Origin: CAZFGN01 sp964518695
GTDB lineage: Bacteria > Patescibacteriota > Minisyncoccia > UBA6257 > Colwellbacteraceae
Reading direction: 5' to 3'
NCBI GenBank assembly: GCA_964518695.1
Contig: CAZFGN010000003.1
Location: 1 to 49,339, forward strand
DNA length: 49,339 nucleotides
Positions 25,612-34,148 of the stretch are shown piece by piece; the stretch's first letter is position 1; each line of letters begins with the position of its first letter. Under the pieces are notes generated by a model. It made no database searches. It saw only the letters and a program-made list of their open reading frames with translations, and had not been told where the DNA came from. Position numbers and translations under genes: made by a program.

Positions 25612-26088
25612 TCAAATTTCAGGAGTTTGTTGCTTGAGCGTTTCAACGTCACTCAAAAGTTTCTGAAGTCCTGATTCTATCTTTTCAAGTGTAACTTTGG
25701 TTTTTTCCTCATGAATCTCATCTTTTTTCTCTTCTTCCTGAATCTCGTCAACATCCTCTGATATCTCACGAACATCTTCCTGAATCTCGTCAACATCCTC
25801 TGATATCTCACGAACATCTTCCTGAATCTCGTCAATATTTTGTTCTACCTCCTGCAAGTTTTTAAGGTTTCGATTCACGGACATTTGAATAAAAATTGCT
25901 AAATAGATTGCCTCGAGTGAAACTATCGTAGTTAATATGAGAAGAACGTCATCCAACGGTACGCCGGCGTAAGGCAAAATAAAAGCGCCAATAAAAAGAG
26001 TCGTATGTACCAAAATTGAATTCGTTGTGCCTACCCAATTAGTTGCATTTACCGATAGTTCCTCAAATTTTTTCAATTTTTCTCGCAT
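25612..26088 (-). CDS. DUF1003-like membrane protein with repeated coiled-coil tail
   Basis: 158 residues from the ATG at 26088; a TTG further upstream would overlap the promoter. Two hydrophobic helices (about 25-43 and 48-72) with ILVHTTLF and TTIVSLEAIYLAIFIQMSVNRN resemble DUF1003 membrane proteins. The tail from about residue 75 is strongly acidic and coiled-coil, with a 14-residue unit (DEIQEDVREISEDV) repeated exactly twice and then in part. It may oligomerise or contact a soluble partner. Function unknown. Confidence 0.75.
   Translation of the reverse strand: MREKLKKFEELSVNATNWVGTTNSILVHTTLFIGAFILPYAGVPLDDVLLILTTIVSLEAIYLAIFIQMSVNRNLKNLQEVEQNIDEIQEDVREISEDVDEIQEDVREISEDVDEIQEEEKKDEIHEEKTKVTLEKIESGLQKLLSDVETLKQQTPEI
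25741..25835 (-). repeat. 42-nt exact tandem repeat in the coiled-coil region
   Basis: Unit begins aatctcgtcaacatcctctg. Copy 1 is 25741-25782, copy 2 25783-25824, and an 11-nt partial copy runs to 25835. The unit is 14 codons, so copy-number change keeps the frame. The copies are identical at DNA level, which points to recent slippage or duplication. Confidence 0.95.
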
Positions 26089-26094
26089 GGCGTG

Positions 26095-26124
26095 ATTATA
26101 CGCCTTATTCTTTTGAAAGCACAA
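26095..26124 (-). promoter_or_regulatory. Promoter of the DUF1003-like gene, leaderless layout
   Basis: On the minus strand: TTGTGC (26119-26124), 18-nt spacer, TATAAT (26095-26100), then 6 nt to the ATG (26086-26088). Transcription would begin at about the start codon. Confidence 0.65.
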
Positions 26125-26155
26125 TTAAAACACAAGTTACTGTATGATTAAGGAC

Positions 26156-26911
26156 ATGCCTACCTACCATAACCTAAACATTCAAATTGTATACGAGGAC
26201 AAAAACCTTATAGCGATCAATAAACCGGCTGGGCTTTTGGTCCATCCTGTTAGACTCAAGACCAAAGAGCCTTCCTTAGTTCATTGGCTTTTGGAGTATT
26301 GCCCTCAAATAAAAAGTGTTGGCGATGACCCAGAAACTCGCCCCGGTATCGTTCATCGTTTAGACAAAGACACTTCAGGAATTATCCTCATAGCTAAAAA
26401 TCAAGAGTATTTTGAATACTTAAAAAATCTTTTTCAAAAACGCGAAATTAGGAAAACTTATTTAGCTTTAGTTTGGGGTAAAGTTGCTACGGAAAAAGGA
26501 ACAATAGATAAGCCTATTGGGTTGAAATCGGGGAGCATCAAAAGAACTGTCTTTATTAAAAACGCTAAGATGGTGAAATCCGCCGTTACTGAATATAAGG
26601 TTAAAGAATATCTGCCTCACCGGCAGACGGGCCTGCCTGTAAGTAACGTGAGTGATCAATATTCTCTGCTTGAAGTTTACCCCAAAACTGGTAGGACTCA
26701 TCAGATAAGAGTCCATTTGGCCTCCCTAGGGCACCCTGTGGTAGGTGATAAACTATACGGGAAAAAGAAGTCTACACTCAATCGACTGTTCCTCCACGCT
26801 TATTCATTAGAATTTGCCTTGAAACCAGGCAAGAAAATCAAACTCACGGCTGATTTACCGACTGACTTGACTGACTATCTCGCCTCGGCTAAACTTGATT
26901 CCGATGATTAG
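26156..26911 (+). CDS. RluA/RluD-family 23S rRNA pseudouridine synthase
   Basis: Isomerises uridines in RNA. 251 residues from ATG 26156; an ATG at 26144 is the alternative, but that region holds a TATGAT box that would make 26156 leaderless. The catalytic motif is RPGIVHRLDKDTSGIILIAK, with Asp as the nucleophile (residue 70 from this start). C-terminal motifs VYPKTGRTHQIRVHLASLG and GHPVVGDKLYG fit the family. There is no N-terminal S4 domain, so the precise target is uncertain. About 15 residues (LPHRQTGLPVSNVSD) encoded at 26612-26656 interrupt the beta strand before SLLEVYPKTG and coincide with a palindromic DNA element. Overlaps rplS by 8 nt. Confidence 0.93.
   Translation: MPTYHNLNIQIVYEDKNLIAINKPAGLLVHPVRLKTKEPSLVHWLLEYCPQIKSVGDDPETRPGIVHRLDKDTSGIILIAKNQEYFEYLKNLFQKREIRKTYLALVWGKVATEKGTIDKPIGLKSGSIKRTVFIKNAKMVKSAVTEYKVKEYLPHRQTGLPVSNVSDQYSLLEVYPKTGRTHQIRVHLASLGHPVVGDKLYGKKKSTLNRLFLHAYSLEFALKPGKKIKLTADLPTDLTDYLASAKLDSDD
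26612..26641. repeat. Palindromic element inserted in frame in the rluA-family gene
   Basis: CTGCC (26612-26616) pairs with GGCAG (26622-26626), and the following cagacgggcctgcctg is a second near-palindromic half. It encodes LPHRQTGLP, which has no counterpart I know in this family. The C+G-rich makeup differs from the host gene. Confidence 0.6.
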
Positions 26912-27206
26912 TGAAGAAACGCTCAATAAAATAAAGCCGGGAAGCGAAGTCAAGGTCTACGAGAAAAACGGTTCTACTTTTCAAGGGATAGTTTTAGCAA
27001 GAAAGCATGGCAGTCAAACAGGTTCTACTTTTACAGTTAGAACGACACTCTCCGCTGTAGGAGTAGAGAAGATCTATCCAATACATTCGCCAGCTATTAA
27101 TAAGGTAGAAGTGATAAGTTCACCTCGTAAAGTTCACCGAGCCAAACTATACTACTTAAGGACTATCTCGAAGAAAGAAGCCAGGAAAAAGTTGCGCGTA
27201 GCCTAG
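26904..27206 (+). CDS. rplS: Ribosomal protein bL19
   Basis: Large-subunit protein at the 30S-50S interface. 100 residues from ATG 26904; an in-frame TTG at 26895 is unlikely. Landmarks: IKPGSEVKVYEKNG, FQGIVLARKHGSQTGSTFTVR, GVEKIYPIHSPAINKVEVI, and the basic C-terminal KVHRAKLYYLR. The start overlaps the end of the pseudouridine synthase gene, so translation is probably coupled. The usual neighbours trmD and rimM are absent here. Confidence 0.95.
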   Translation: MISEETLNKIKPGSEVKVYEKNGSTFQGIVLARKHGSQTGSTFTVRTTLSAVGVEKIYPIHSPAINKVEVISSPRKVHRAKLYYLRTISKKEARKKLRVA

Positions 27207-27221
27207 CTTAATTCTTTTGTT

Positions 27222-27302
27222 GCGCGGGTGGTGAAATGGCATACACGCTACCTTGAGGTGGTAGTGCCGAAAGGCGTGGAGGTTCGACTCCTCTCCCGCG
27301 CA
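27222..27302 (+). tRNA. tRNA-Leu (anticodon GAG)
   Basis: Acceptor GCGCGGG/CCCGCGC, anticodon stem CTACC/GGTAG around loop TTGAGGT giving GAG, long variable arm (tgccgaaaggcg), T arm GGAGG-TTCGACT-CCTCT. Discriminator A, CCA not encoded. Confidence 0.95.
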
Positions 27303-27360
27303 CTTGACAGTAGAGATTTTATGTTGCAAACCTGTTTCAGTGGCGCTTTTAAAACTGTTG

Positions 27361-27379
27361 AAAATACCAGGAGTATTTT
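27361..27379. terminator. Weak terminator-like hairpin
   Basis: AAAATAC-cagga-GTATTTT, a perfect seven-bp A+T-rich stem between tRNA-Leu (+) and the converging membrane-protein gene (-). Low G+C, so termination strength is doubtful. The rest of 27303-27421 shows nothing else. Confidence 0.4.
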
Positions 27380-27421
27380 AAGCTTTCAATAAATCAATTA
27401 TTTTGACAAAACCGTTTCACC

Positions 27422-27637
27422 CTAACTTGTTTTTTTCTTCCAAAATTTAAATTTATCAAAAAACAAAATCCGCACACCTAATAATTCAAGACCGATAATT
27501 GCTAGCCATGAACCGGGGGTGAGCGGAGTAAAAAAAGCGGCCAGGCCAACAAGAATTAAAATAAAGCCAACTACTTTTTTAATCTTTGGTCTGTCGTGGA
27601 TATATTTCTTGATGATTGTAAAGAATATCGTAAACAT
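27422..27637 (-). CDS. Small PGPGW-like membrane protein
   Basis: 71 residues with two membrane helices; the pattern GFILILVGLAAFFTPLTPGS then WLAIIGLELLG resembles the small PGPGW-type membrane proteins (G-x-x-TP-x-PG-x-x-L/I). Basic ends. Its ATG immediately follows the TGA of the cation ATPase gene, so the two are cotranscribed. Role unknown. Confidence 0.65.
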   Translation of the reverse strand: MFTIFFTIIKKYIHDRPKIKKVVGFILILVGLAAFFTPLTPGSWLAIIGLELLGVRILFFDKFKFWKKKTS

Positions 27638-30328
27638 TCAGATTAATTTTCTTCGGTAAAAAAGTTTGCGCATCTCCTCGACCAGGATGATCGACCCGGC
27701 AATTGGAATAATTATAAGCCATTCTGAAAACTCAAGCGGTGTGGTGTGTAAAAATTTCTGCATGAAAGGGCTATAAACTGCAAATAATTGAAGAGCAATG
27801 ACGACGATTGTCGCCCCAACTAAAAACTTATTGGAAAACAGATTCATCTGAAAAATAGATTTGCTCTCGGATCTGCAATTCCAAGCATTGAGCCATTGGA
27901 ATACTGCAAGCATCGTGAGCGAAACCGTCCACGCTTTAATAATATCGGTTTCGAAATAACCCCTGAAAAGATAGAGCGTTCCAATAGCCATCGGTAATGC
28001 CATAAAAAACATTCTTTGCGCCATAAGTCCGTCCACGATCCATTTTTTAGGTCGCTCAAATCTTTCTTGCATGAGTTCTTTTTCTTTTGGTTCCATGGCT
28101 AGAGCGACGTCAAGGAAGCCGTCGGTCACAAAATTAAGCCAAATGATTTGAGCGGCGACAAGTGGTAATGGATAGCCTAAAACAAGTGCGCTAGCGATGA
28201 CTAACGCTTCCCCCATACTCGTTGAGAAAAGATAAAGAATGACCTTCTTGATTGTTTTGTAAATCGCTCTGCCTTCTTCAGCGGCTGAAACTATACTTGC
28301 GAAGTTATCGTCGAGAAGCACGATGTCCGAAGCTTCTTTTGCTACTTCTGTTCCGATTTTTCCCATAGCGACGCCAATATCAGCGGCCACAAGCGACGGC
28401 GCGTCATTAACGCCATCTCCGGTCATTGCTACGATTTCGCCTCGTTTGCGATATGCTTGAATAATGCGAAATTTGTGATCTGGTGTAACCCGCGCAAAGA
28501 CGGTAGTACGAGCGAGCTCCTCCGTTAGTTCCTCCTCCGACATTATATCGATTTGTTCCCCAGTAAGGACATCATCGCCTTCGCGCCAAATATCCGCCTC
28601 TTTCGCAACTGCCTGTGCCGTGAGATGGTGATCGCCCGTGATCATCACCGCGCGCATATCGGCCAGCCTAATTCTTTGTATTGCCTCTTTAACTTCTGGA
28701 CGAAGGGCGTCATTCATACTGAAAAAACCAACGAAAGCGAGCGAGGGTATCGCATCTTGATCAAAACTCCGATCAGTATCTTCATTCACGGCATAAGCCA
28801 CTACTCGAAAACCGTTTTGGGCAAATTTATGAAATACTGCTTCAAGTTCATTCCTCTTTTTCTCGTTAAGAGTTTCAGTTCCGTCTTTGTGCCAAAGTTT
28901 TTTGCAAAGCTTAAGCACTTTCTCCGGTGCGCCAACGATGGTAAGGAAATTTTTCTCTTCAACCACTCGAATTGTGGCATGATACTTTCTTCGATACTCA
29001 AACGGCAATTCGAAAATTTTCGGTATTTCCTGCTCCAACGCGTCGTGGGAGAATCCAATTTTTTGAGAGAACACTAACATGGCCGCCTCGGTGGGATCAC
29101 CCGCGATCTTCCAAGTATCGGTTTCTTCCAAAAATGAGAGCCGTGCGTTGGCACAAAAGGCAGCGATTCTTCCGCTAAAAAGCAGTTCAGGGTGATTTAG
29201 GGGATCAATAATCTTGCTTTCAAGAATGACCTCGCCTTTCGGCTCATATCCACTACCGGTGATTTCAAAATTTTTACCGTCCACATACACCCCTTGAATA
29301 ACCATTTCGTTTCTCGTAAGCGTTCCAGTTTTGTCCACTGCGATAATTTTTGTTTGTCCCAATGCTTCCACCGCTTGTAATCGCTTCACCAGCACATTGC
29401 GTTTTGACATTCTCCGAACGCCAGTTGCCAAAACCAAGGTCATTACAATCGGCAATCCCTCCGGAATGATAGAGACCGAGAGTGCAACTGTGATAATAAA
29501 CATTTCTTTTATGGATTTACCGGAAAGAACGCCTAGAATAATTAATAAGATGCTGATCACAGCTACCGTAGCGATAATAAGGCGCGAGAGATAACGAATA
29601 TTAGTTTTCAAAGGAATTTCGGTATCAATCGCGGAGATTTTCTGTACAATTTTTCCAATTTCTGTCCTAAGTCCGGTAGTCACAACAACCGCGGTGCCGT
29701 TTCCACTCAAAATATGCGTGCCTTTGAATACCATATTTTTTTGATCAACCACTGGTAGGTTATCGGCAGGCAATACTGCCCCCGTTTTATTTACGGACCC
29801 CGGCTCTCCGGTGAGACTCGCTTCATCAACTTTCAGATTATTTACGAAAATAATTCGCGCATCAGCTGGCACTTTCTCTCCTTCTTGCAATACAATAATA
29901 TCCCCAGATGCCACCTCGGTATCCGGAACGATAAGATCTTTTCCATCTCGCACTACAGTGGCCGAAGTTTCAGCGAACTTTTTTAAAGCAAGAAGTACGT
30001 TTTGCGCTCTGCCCTCCTGAATCGTTCCCACGGTCGCGTTAAAAAGAAGTACTGCGAAGATAATCGAAGCATCAATAACTTCTCCCATGATAAAGACAAT
30101 GCCCGCCGCGGCAAAGAGAATGTAAATTAGCGGACTTTGAAATTGTCTTATGAAAATAAAGACCGGGCTATCTACCTTCCCGTGAGGAAGTCGATTTGGT
30201 CCGTATTCTTGAAGACGCTCTGTTGCTTCCCTCTCTGTTAAACCGTCTTCACGTGAACGGAGCGCGAGAAACACATCGGGAATTGTTTTTGCATGCCATC
30301 CCGCCAGCGCCGTGGCTTCGGTGGCCAA
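27638..30328 (-). CDS. P-type cation-transporting ATPase (probable calcium pump)
   Basis: 896-residue P2-type ATPase. Order: N-terminal cation-ATPase domain (WHAKTIPDVFLALRSREDGL), actuator loop DEASLTGEPGSV (TGEP in place of the usual TGES), membrane helix 4 with IIPEGLPIVMT, phosphorylation motif DKTGTLTRNE (Asp332), nucleotide-binding domain, hinge TGDGVNDAPSL, and C-terminal helices. In helix 6, LNFVTDG keeps the Asn, Thr and Asp of SERCA calcium site II; in helix 5, TSMGEA keeps the site I Glu but has Ser for Asn. A calcium pump is likeliest; manganese or another cation is possible. The start is a TTG without a clear Shine-Dalgarno sequence, followed by the conserved part ten codons later. 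Confidence 0.93.
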   Translation of the reverse strand: MATEATALAGWHAKTIPDVFLALRSREDGLTEREATERLQEYGPNRLPHGKVDSPVFIFIRQFQSPLIYILFAAAGIVFIMGEVIDASIIFAVLLFNATVGTIQEGRAQNVLLALKKFAETSATVVRDGKDLIVPDTEVASGDIIVLQEGEKVPADARIIFVNNLKVDEASLTGEPGSVNKTGAVLPADNLPVVDQKNMVFKGTHILSGNGTAVVVTTGLRTEIGKIVQKISAIDTEIPLKTNIRYLSRLIIATVAVISILLIILGVLSGKSIKEMFIITVALSVSIIPEGLPIVMTLVLATGVRRMSKRNVLVKRLQAVEALGQTKIIAVDKTGTLTRNEMVIQGVYVDGKNFEITGSGYEPKGEVILESKIIDPLNHPELLFSGRIAAFCANARLSFLEETDTWKIAGDPTEAAMLVFSQKIGFSHDALEQEIPKIFELPFEYRRKYHATIRVVEEKNFLTIVGAPEKVLKLCKKLWHKDGTETLNEKKRNELEAVFHKFAQNGFRVVAYAVNEDTDRSFDQDAIPSLAFVGFFSMNDALRPEVKEAIQRIRLADMRAVMITGDHHLTAQAVAKEADIWREGDDVLTGEQIDIMSEEELTEELARTTVFARVTPDHKFRIIQAYRKRGEIVAMTGDGVNDAPSLVAADIGVAMGKIGTEVAKEASDIVLLDDNFASIVSAAEEGRAIYKTIKKVILYLFSTSMGEALVIASALVLGYPLPLVAAQIIWLNFVTDGFLDVALAMEPKEKELMQERFERPKKWIVDGLMAQRMFFMALPMAIGTLYLFRGYFETDIIKAWTVSLTMLAVFQWLNAWNCRSESKSIFQMNLFSNKFLVGATIVVIALQLFAVYSPFMQKFLHTTPLEFSEWLIIIPIAGSIILVEEMRKLFYRRKLI

Positions 30329-30490
30329 GGGAGTTCGTTGCGTTATAAAATATAATTTCTTTATACTCCAAGATTAACTGATTGAAACTATTTTGTAAAC
30401 GAATTTTTAGATAGTTACTTCGCTTTTTCTGATTTGTTCGGAATTGACCGGGTTCTAGGTTGATGTAAGATATAAACAATCATTTTAAAT

Positions 30491-31921
30491 ATGGATTTCA
30501 CGAAACGGGATCTTCCCAAGAAATCAGAAAATCTTTCCGAATGGTATAACAAAGTTGTTCTCTTGGCAGAATTAGCCGACTACGGCCCTGCTAAGGGCAC
30601 GATGATTTATCGGCCCTACGGATTTGCGATTTGGGAGTTGATTCAAAAGGAAATGGATCGTCTCATAAAAGACAAGGGTGTCGCGAACGCCTATTTCCCA
30701 TTGTTTATTCCCGAGTCGCTCTTGAAGAAGGAGCAAACCCATGTGGAGGGGTTTTCACCAGAACTTGCCGTTGTAACGATAGGCGGTGGCGAAGAACTAC
30801 AGGAAAAATTAGTGGTGCGGCCAACGAGTGAAGCCATAATGTACGATGCCTACGCAAGGTGGATACATTCATGGCGCGACCTTCCCTTGATGATGAACCA
30901 ATGGAACAATGTTGTGCGATGGGAAAAAAGGACTTATCTTTTCCTGCGCACCACAGAGTTTCTCTGGCAGGAGGGACATACTGCTCACGCGACTCACGAA
31001 GAAGCTTGGAGCATGGTGTCGTGGGCGATAGGAATGTACGCAAAAGTTTATCGGGAACTTTTCGCTTTACCCGGATATCTGGGTAGAAAATCGGAATCGG
31101 AGAAATTTGCTGGAGCGGATGTTACCCTTACTTATGAATCTTTGATGCCAGAAGGAAAAGCTCTACAAGGTTGCACGGCGCATGACTTGGGACAGAATTT
31201 TTCTAAAGCTTTTGATATCAAGTTTCAAAGTCCAGAGGGAGTACCGAAATATGTTTGGCAAACGAGTTGGGGATTATCGACAAGATCGATTGGCGGCCTT
31301 ATTATGGCGCACGGTGATGACAACGGCTTGCGATTACCGCCGCGCTTGGCGCCAATTCAGGTCATTGTACTACCCGTAAAAGTTGAGGATGAAATTTTGA
31401 GGGTTTGCGAAGCCATCGCGAAAAACCTCATTTCATCTGGAATTAGGGTAAAAGTTGATGATTCAGAGAACGAAACATTGGGCTCCAGAATCAATGAATG
31501 GGAACTCAAAGGGGTCCCTTTGAGAGTAGAGATTGGTTCCAAGGAAATTCAGGCGCAAACAATCACAGTCGTGAGGCGTGATACGCGTGAGAAGCTGAAT
31601 TTCAGCGTGAACGAATCGGTGGAGAGGGTCAATGATCTCCTGGTCCAGGTACAGAAGAACCTCTATGAAGAAGCGGAAAAGTTTTTGAGCGTGAACACGA
31701 GAAGTGTTGAAGCCTACGATGAGTTTAAAAAGACGCTTTCCGAGGATCGGGGCTTTCTTTCCGCTTTTTGGTGCGAAGACGAGCAATGTGAGAGGAAAAT
31801 AAAAGAGGAGACAAAAGCAACGACGAGATGTTTGCCCATACCTATAAAAGAAGAAAATGGCGCTTGTGTATATTGTGGGAAACCGGCGAAACACCGATGG
31901 CTTTTCGGTCAAGCATATTAA
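30491..31921 (+). CDS. proS: Prolyl-tRNA synthetase, archaeal/eukaryotic-like short form
   Basis: Class II synthetase that charges tRNA-Pro. 476 residues, the short ProS type without the bacterial editing insertion. Motif 2 and surroundings: VVRPTSEAIMYDAYARWI, NQWNNVVRWEKRTYLFLRTTEF; motif 3: TRSIGGLIMAHGDDNGLRLPP; the anticodon domain follows (APIQVIVLPV); and a C-terminal zinc-binding domain has Cys in CEDEQC and CVYCGK, ending in the typical Tyr. An alanyl editing-domain gene starts 4 nt after the stop. Confidence 0.96.
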   Translation: MDFTKRDLPKKSENLSEWYNKVVLLAELADYGPAKGTMIYRPYGFAIWELIQKEMDRLIKDKGVANAYFPLFIPESLLKKEQTHVEGFSPELAVVTIGGGEELQEKLVVRPTSEAIMYDAYARWIHSWRDLPLMMNQWNNVVRWEKRTYLFLRTTEFLWQEGHTAHATHEEAWSMVSWAIGMYAKVYRELFALPGYLGRKSESEKFAGADVTLTYESLMPEGKALQGCTAHDLGQNFSKAFDIKFQSPEGVPKYVWQTSWGLSTRSIGGLIMAHGDDNGLRLPPRLAPIQVIVLPVKVEDEILRVCEAIAKNLISSGIRVKVDDSENETLGSRINEWELKGVPLRVEIGSKEIQAQTITVVRRDTREKLNFSVNESVERVNDLLVQVQKNLYEEAEKFLSVNTRSVEAYDEFKKTLSEDRGFLSAFWCEDEQCERKIKEETKATTRCLPIPIKEENGACVYCGKPAKHRWLFGQAY

Positions 31922-31924
31922 TTA

Positions 31925-32653
31925 ATGGAATCCACGAAACTAATTTACCTCGAAGATTTTACCTTACTTGATGTCGACTCTAAGGTTCTTGGGATAGCCG
32001 AAGAGAATGGAAGAGATATCATTATCTTGGATCAGACTATATTTTATCCGCAAGGTGGGGGACAGCCTTACGATAAGGGGGTTATTAGTGGAGACTCCGC
32101 GAAATTTATTGTTGAAGAAGTCAGATTTGTTGATGGCCTAGTGAAACACATCGGCGAGTTTGAAACAGGATCTTTTAAAGAGGAAGAAAGCGTGCGGTGC
32201 TCGGTTCAAAAAGAACGACGAGAACTTAACAGCCGTATTCATTCCGCTGGCCATGTGGTTGATATGGCAGTTTACGAGTTGAAACTTAGTTGGATTCCGG
32301 GAAAGGGGTATCATTTCCCGGAAGGTCCTTACGTTGAATATTCTGGAAATCTTGAAAGCTTGGATAAAGAAAAGCTTAAAGCCGACATTGAAAACCTTTG
32401 CAACAAATTCATTAAAGAGGGCGGACAAACAAAGGTGCTTTTTATGGATAAAGGCAGAATGAAAGAATTTTGCCACTTCGTTCCGGATTACATCCCAGAA
32501 GGAAAACCGGCGCGAATTGTTATGTATGGCGACTTCGGGGTTCCTTGTGGAGGTACTCATGTGAGTAATCTCTCCGATATAAAAGAGATGACTATAAGAA
32601 AAATCAAAGCCGAGGGGAGTAATATCCGAGTTGGTTACGACGTGAGCAGATAA
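31925..32653 (+). CDS. AlaX-type alanyl-tRNA editing protein
   Basis: Free-standing homologue of the AlaRS editing domain, 242 residues (medium AlaX form). It hydrolyses mischarged tRNA, classically Ser-tRNA-Ala. Sequence marks: YPQGGGQPYDKG in the N-terminal barrel, zinc-site His106 and His110 (RIHSAGHVVD), and Cys208 with His212 (VPCGGTHVSNL). All four metal ligands are present, so it should be active. It sits directly behind proS rather than alaS, which raises the question of whether it acts on tRNA-Pro or tRNA-Ala. Confidence 0.88.
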   Translation: MESTKLIYLEDFTLLDVDSKVLGIAEENGRDIIILDQTIFYPQGGGQPYDKGVISGDSAKFIVEEVRFVDGLVKHIGEFETGSFKEEESVRCSVQKERRELNSRIHSAGHVVDMAVYELKLSWIPGKGYHFPEGPYVEYSGNLESLDKEKLKADIENLCNKFIKEGGQTKVLFMDKGRMKEFCHFVPDYIPEGKPARIVMYGDFGVPCGGTHVSNLSDIKEMTIRKIKAEGSNIRVGYDVSR

Positions 32654-32670
32654 TTAAATTGTAAAAAAAC

Positions 32671-32700
32671 AAAAACCCGGCCATGATTGACCGGGTTTTT
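32671..32700. terminator. Bidirectional terminator
   Basis: aaaaacccgg-ccatgattga-ccgggttttt: G+C stem flanked by A and T runs, between alaX (+) and the 3D-domain gene (-). Confidence 0.88.
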
Positions 32701-32704
32701 GCTG

Positions 32705-33148
32705 CTATAATACTTCGATTCGAGCCACTTGCGTGCCGAACCGTAGCGCTTCTTCTGTAGATGGAAACCACACGTCTAATTTATCTCCGTTTCTCTTGTG
32801 CATCCGGTCTTCTACCACGAAAACTTTTTGACCGAACAACTCCGGAATTTTTACTCTCGTTCCGAAGGGTAGCCAGTTGGCGGCTACGACCCCTGGTCTG
32901 ACGTTTGTTCCAGAAGCAGTGATGTGAGGTGTGTCATCGGTTTCCTCAACTCTGCTTGAGTATGCTGTAATTCTGGCTTTTACTGACCAAGGTTCGGGTG
33001 AGATAGGGTTTTGGTTCACTAGCGTGCTCTCGTAACCATAAGGATAGTTACCATTATAAGCTAAATGTTCGACCGCCCCTTCCATCACCCCTATTTTAAA
33101 GATTCCCAATCCTACAAAAAGAGCAACTAAAGCAATATATTTACTCAT
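32705..33148 (-). CDS. 3D-domain cell-wall protein
   Basis: 147 residues from ATG 33148; a TTG at 33205 is less likely. One N-terminal membrane or signal helix (about 4-24), a short linker, then a 3D (Asp-Asp-Asp) domain from about residue 60: ITAYSSRVEETDDTPHITAS, then GVVAANWLPFGTRVKIPELF, VEDRMHKRNGDKLDVWF and ALRFGTQ. The domain has a double-psi barrel related to lytic transglycosylases (MltA, YocH, YuiC), with conserved Asp residues, so a role in peptidoglycan cleavage is likely. Anchored outside the membrane. Confidence 0.85.
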   Translation of the reverse strand: MSKYIALVALFVGLGIFKIGVMEGAVEHLAYNGNYPYGYESTLVNQNPISPEPWSVKARITAYSSRVEETDDTPHITASGTNVRPGVVAANWLPFGTRVKIPELFGQKVFVVEDRMHKRNGDKLDVWFPSTEEALRFGTQVARIEVL

Positions 33149-33254
33149 TTTGTGCAATAAAAGCCCTGTTTTAGAGAGCTTTATCACCCTTTTAGGGTAG
33201 TCCAATCACCCCAAAATGTCAAGAACGAGATAACGTTTTGGGACTTGGCGTCAA

Positions 33255-34148
33255 CTAGAACCGCGCCGACTTTCTCATTATTGAGAATTCACAAGATCTA
33301 TTAGTTGTCACTCTCATTAACATCCGCTTTGATTTTTCGATTCTATCTTTACCAATGTCCATTGCGGTTTCAAACATTTTATCAAAACCTCCCTCTTCTA
33401 ACTTGCCCAGTATAGCCTCTGTTACACCACCCTTTGTAGCAACCATCTGTGTCATGGCGGAAGGAGACCTCTTTGATTTATGAAGATACGCAAGTGTCCC
33501 CATAAATGTTTGTAGAGCAACTTCTCGCGCGGTCCGCTGTGAGAAACCAGCGTTCACTCCGTAGTTAACGACCATTTCAATAAACCTTGAGACTACCGCT
33601 GGGCCGCATGCCGAAACAAGCGTTAAGGTGTCCAGGTCGTTTTCTCGTTTTGTTTCCAGCAGGTAACCCAAACTTCGGATAACCTTGCGGAGAGTTGCTT
33701 CTTCAATACTTCGAATGCCCCGGGCCGTGAAGATGTCGATAACCCCCTCATTGTGAGCGATAGATATATTAGGCATAACGCGTATAAATTGCGCATCGCT
33801 ACCGGGTGCGTAACTTTTAAGGAGTTTCAAACTTACTCCTGCCGCAAGGGAAATCATTAGTTTGTCGTTAATATGATTATGTAATTCCGTGAGAACTTTT
33901 TTCACGACAAAGGGTTTGATTGCAAGAAAAACCCAATCCGCGCGAGCTACGGCAGTCAAGTTGTTTTTAATAATATTGACACCGAATTTCCGTCTTATCA
34001 TCTTAAGGTTAAGACCCGATGGATTAGAAATAGTAATGCAACGAGGATTAATGACTCCACCGCTAATGAGTCCGGATACCAGCGCTTGCGCAATATGCCC
34101 CGACCCTATAATTGCCAATTTTTTATTTTCTAATTTGTCCATTGCCAT
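33255..34148 (-). CDS. proC: Pyrroline-5-carboxylate reductase
   Basis: Last step of proline synthesis: reduces pyrroline-5-carboxylate with NAD(P)H. 297 residues. N-terminal Rossmann fold KLAIIGSGHIAQALVSGLI, then WVFLAIKPFVVKKVL, SLAAGVSLKLL and RVMPNISIAHNEGV; C-terminal dimer domain with LVSACGPAVVSRFIE and MVATKGGVTEAIL, the family signature. The ATG at 34148 has ggaaag about 5 nt upstream. Overlaps the end of proA by 26 nt. About 25 extra residues at the C-terminus. Confidence 0.95.
   Translation of the reverse strand: MAMDKLENKKLAIIGSGHIAQALVSGLISGGVINPRCITISNPSGLNLKMIRRKFGVNIIKNNLTAVARADWVFLAIKPFVVKKVLTELHNHINDKLMISLAAGVSLKLLKSYAPGSDAQFIRVMPNISIAHNEGVIDIFTARGIRSIEEATLRKVIRSLGYLLETKRENDLDTLTLVSACGPAVVSRFIEMVVNYGVNAGFSQRTAREVALQTFMGTLAYLHKSKRSPSAMTQMVATKGGVTEAILGKLEEGGFDKMFETAMDIGKDRIEKSKRMLMRVTTNRSCEFSIMRKSARF

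Noticed and set aside
25741..25835. Calling the 42-nt repeat a CRISPR array
   Set aside because: There are no spacers; the units abut and are in frame within a coiled-coil protein. No CRISPR array or cas gene was seen anywhere.
27303..27421. Search for a small RNA in the gap after tRNA-Leu
   Set aside because: Only a weak A+T-rich hairpin; nothing else supports an RNA gene.
32168..32653. alaX as a fragment of a broken alanyl-tRNA synthetase
   Set aside because: Length, start and stop fit the free-standing AlaX form, and no other alaS pieces surround it.
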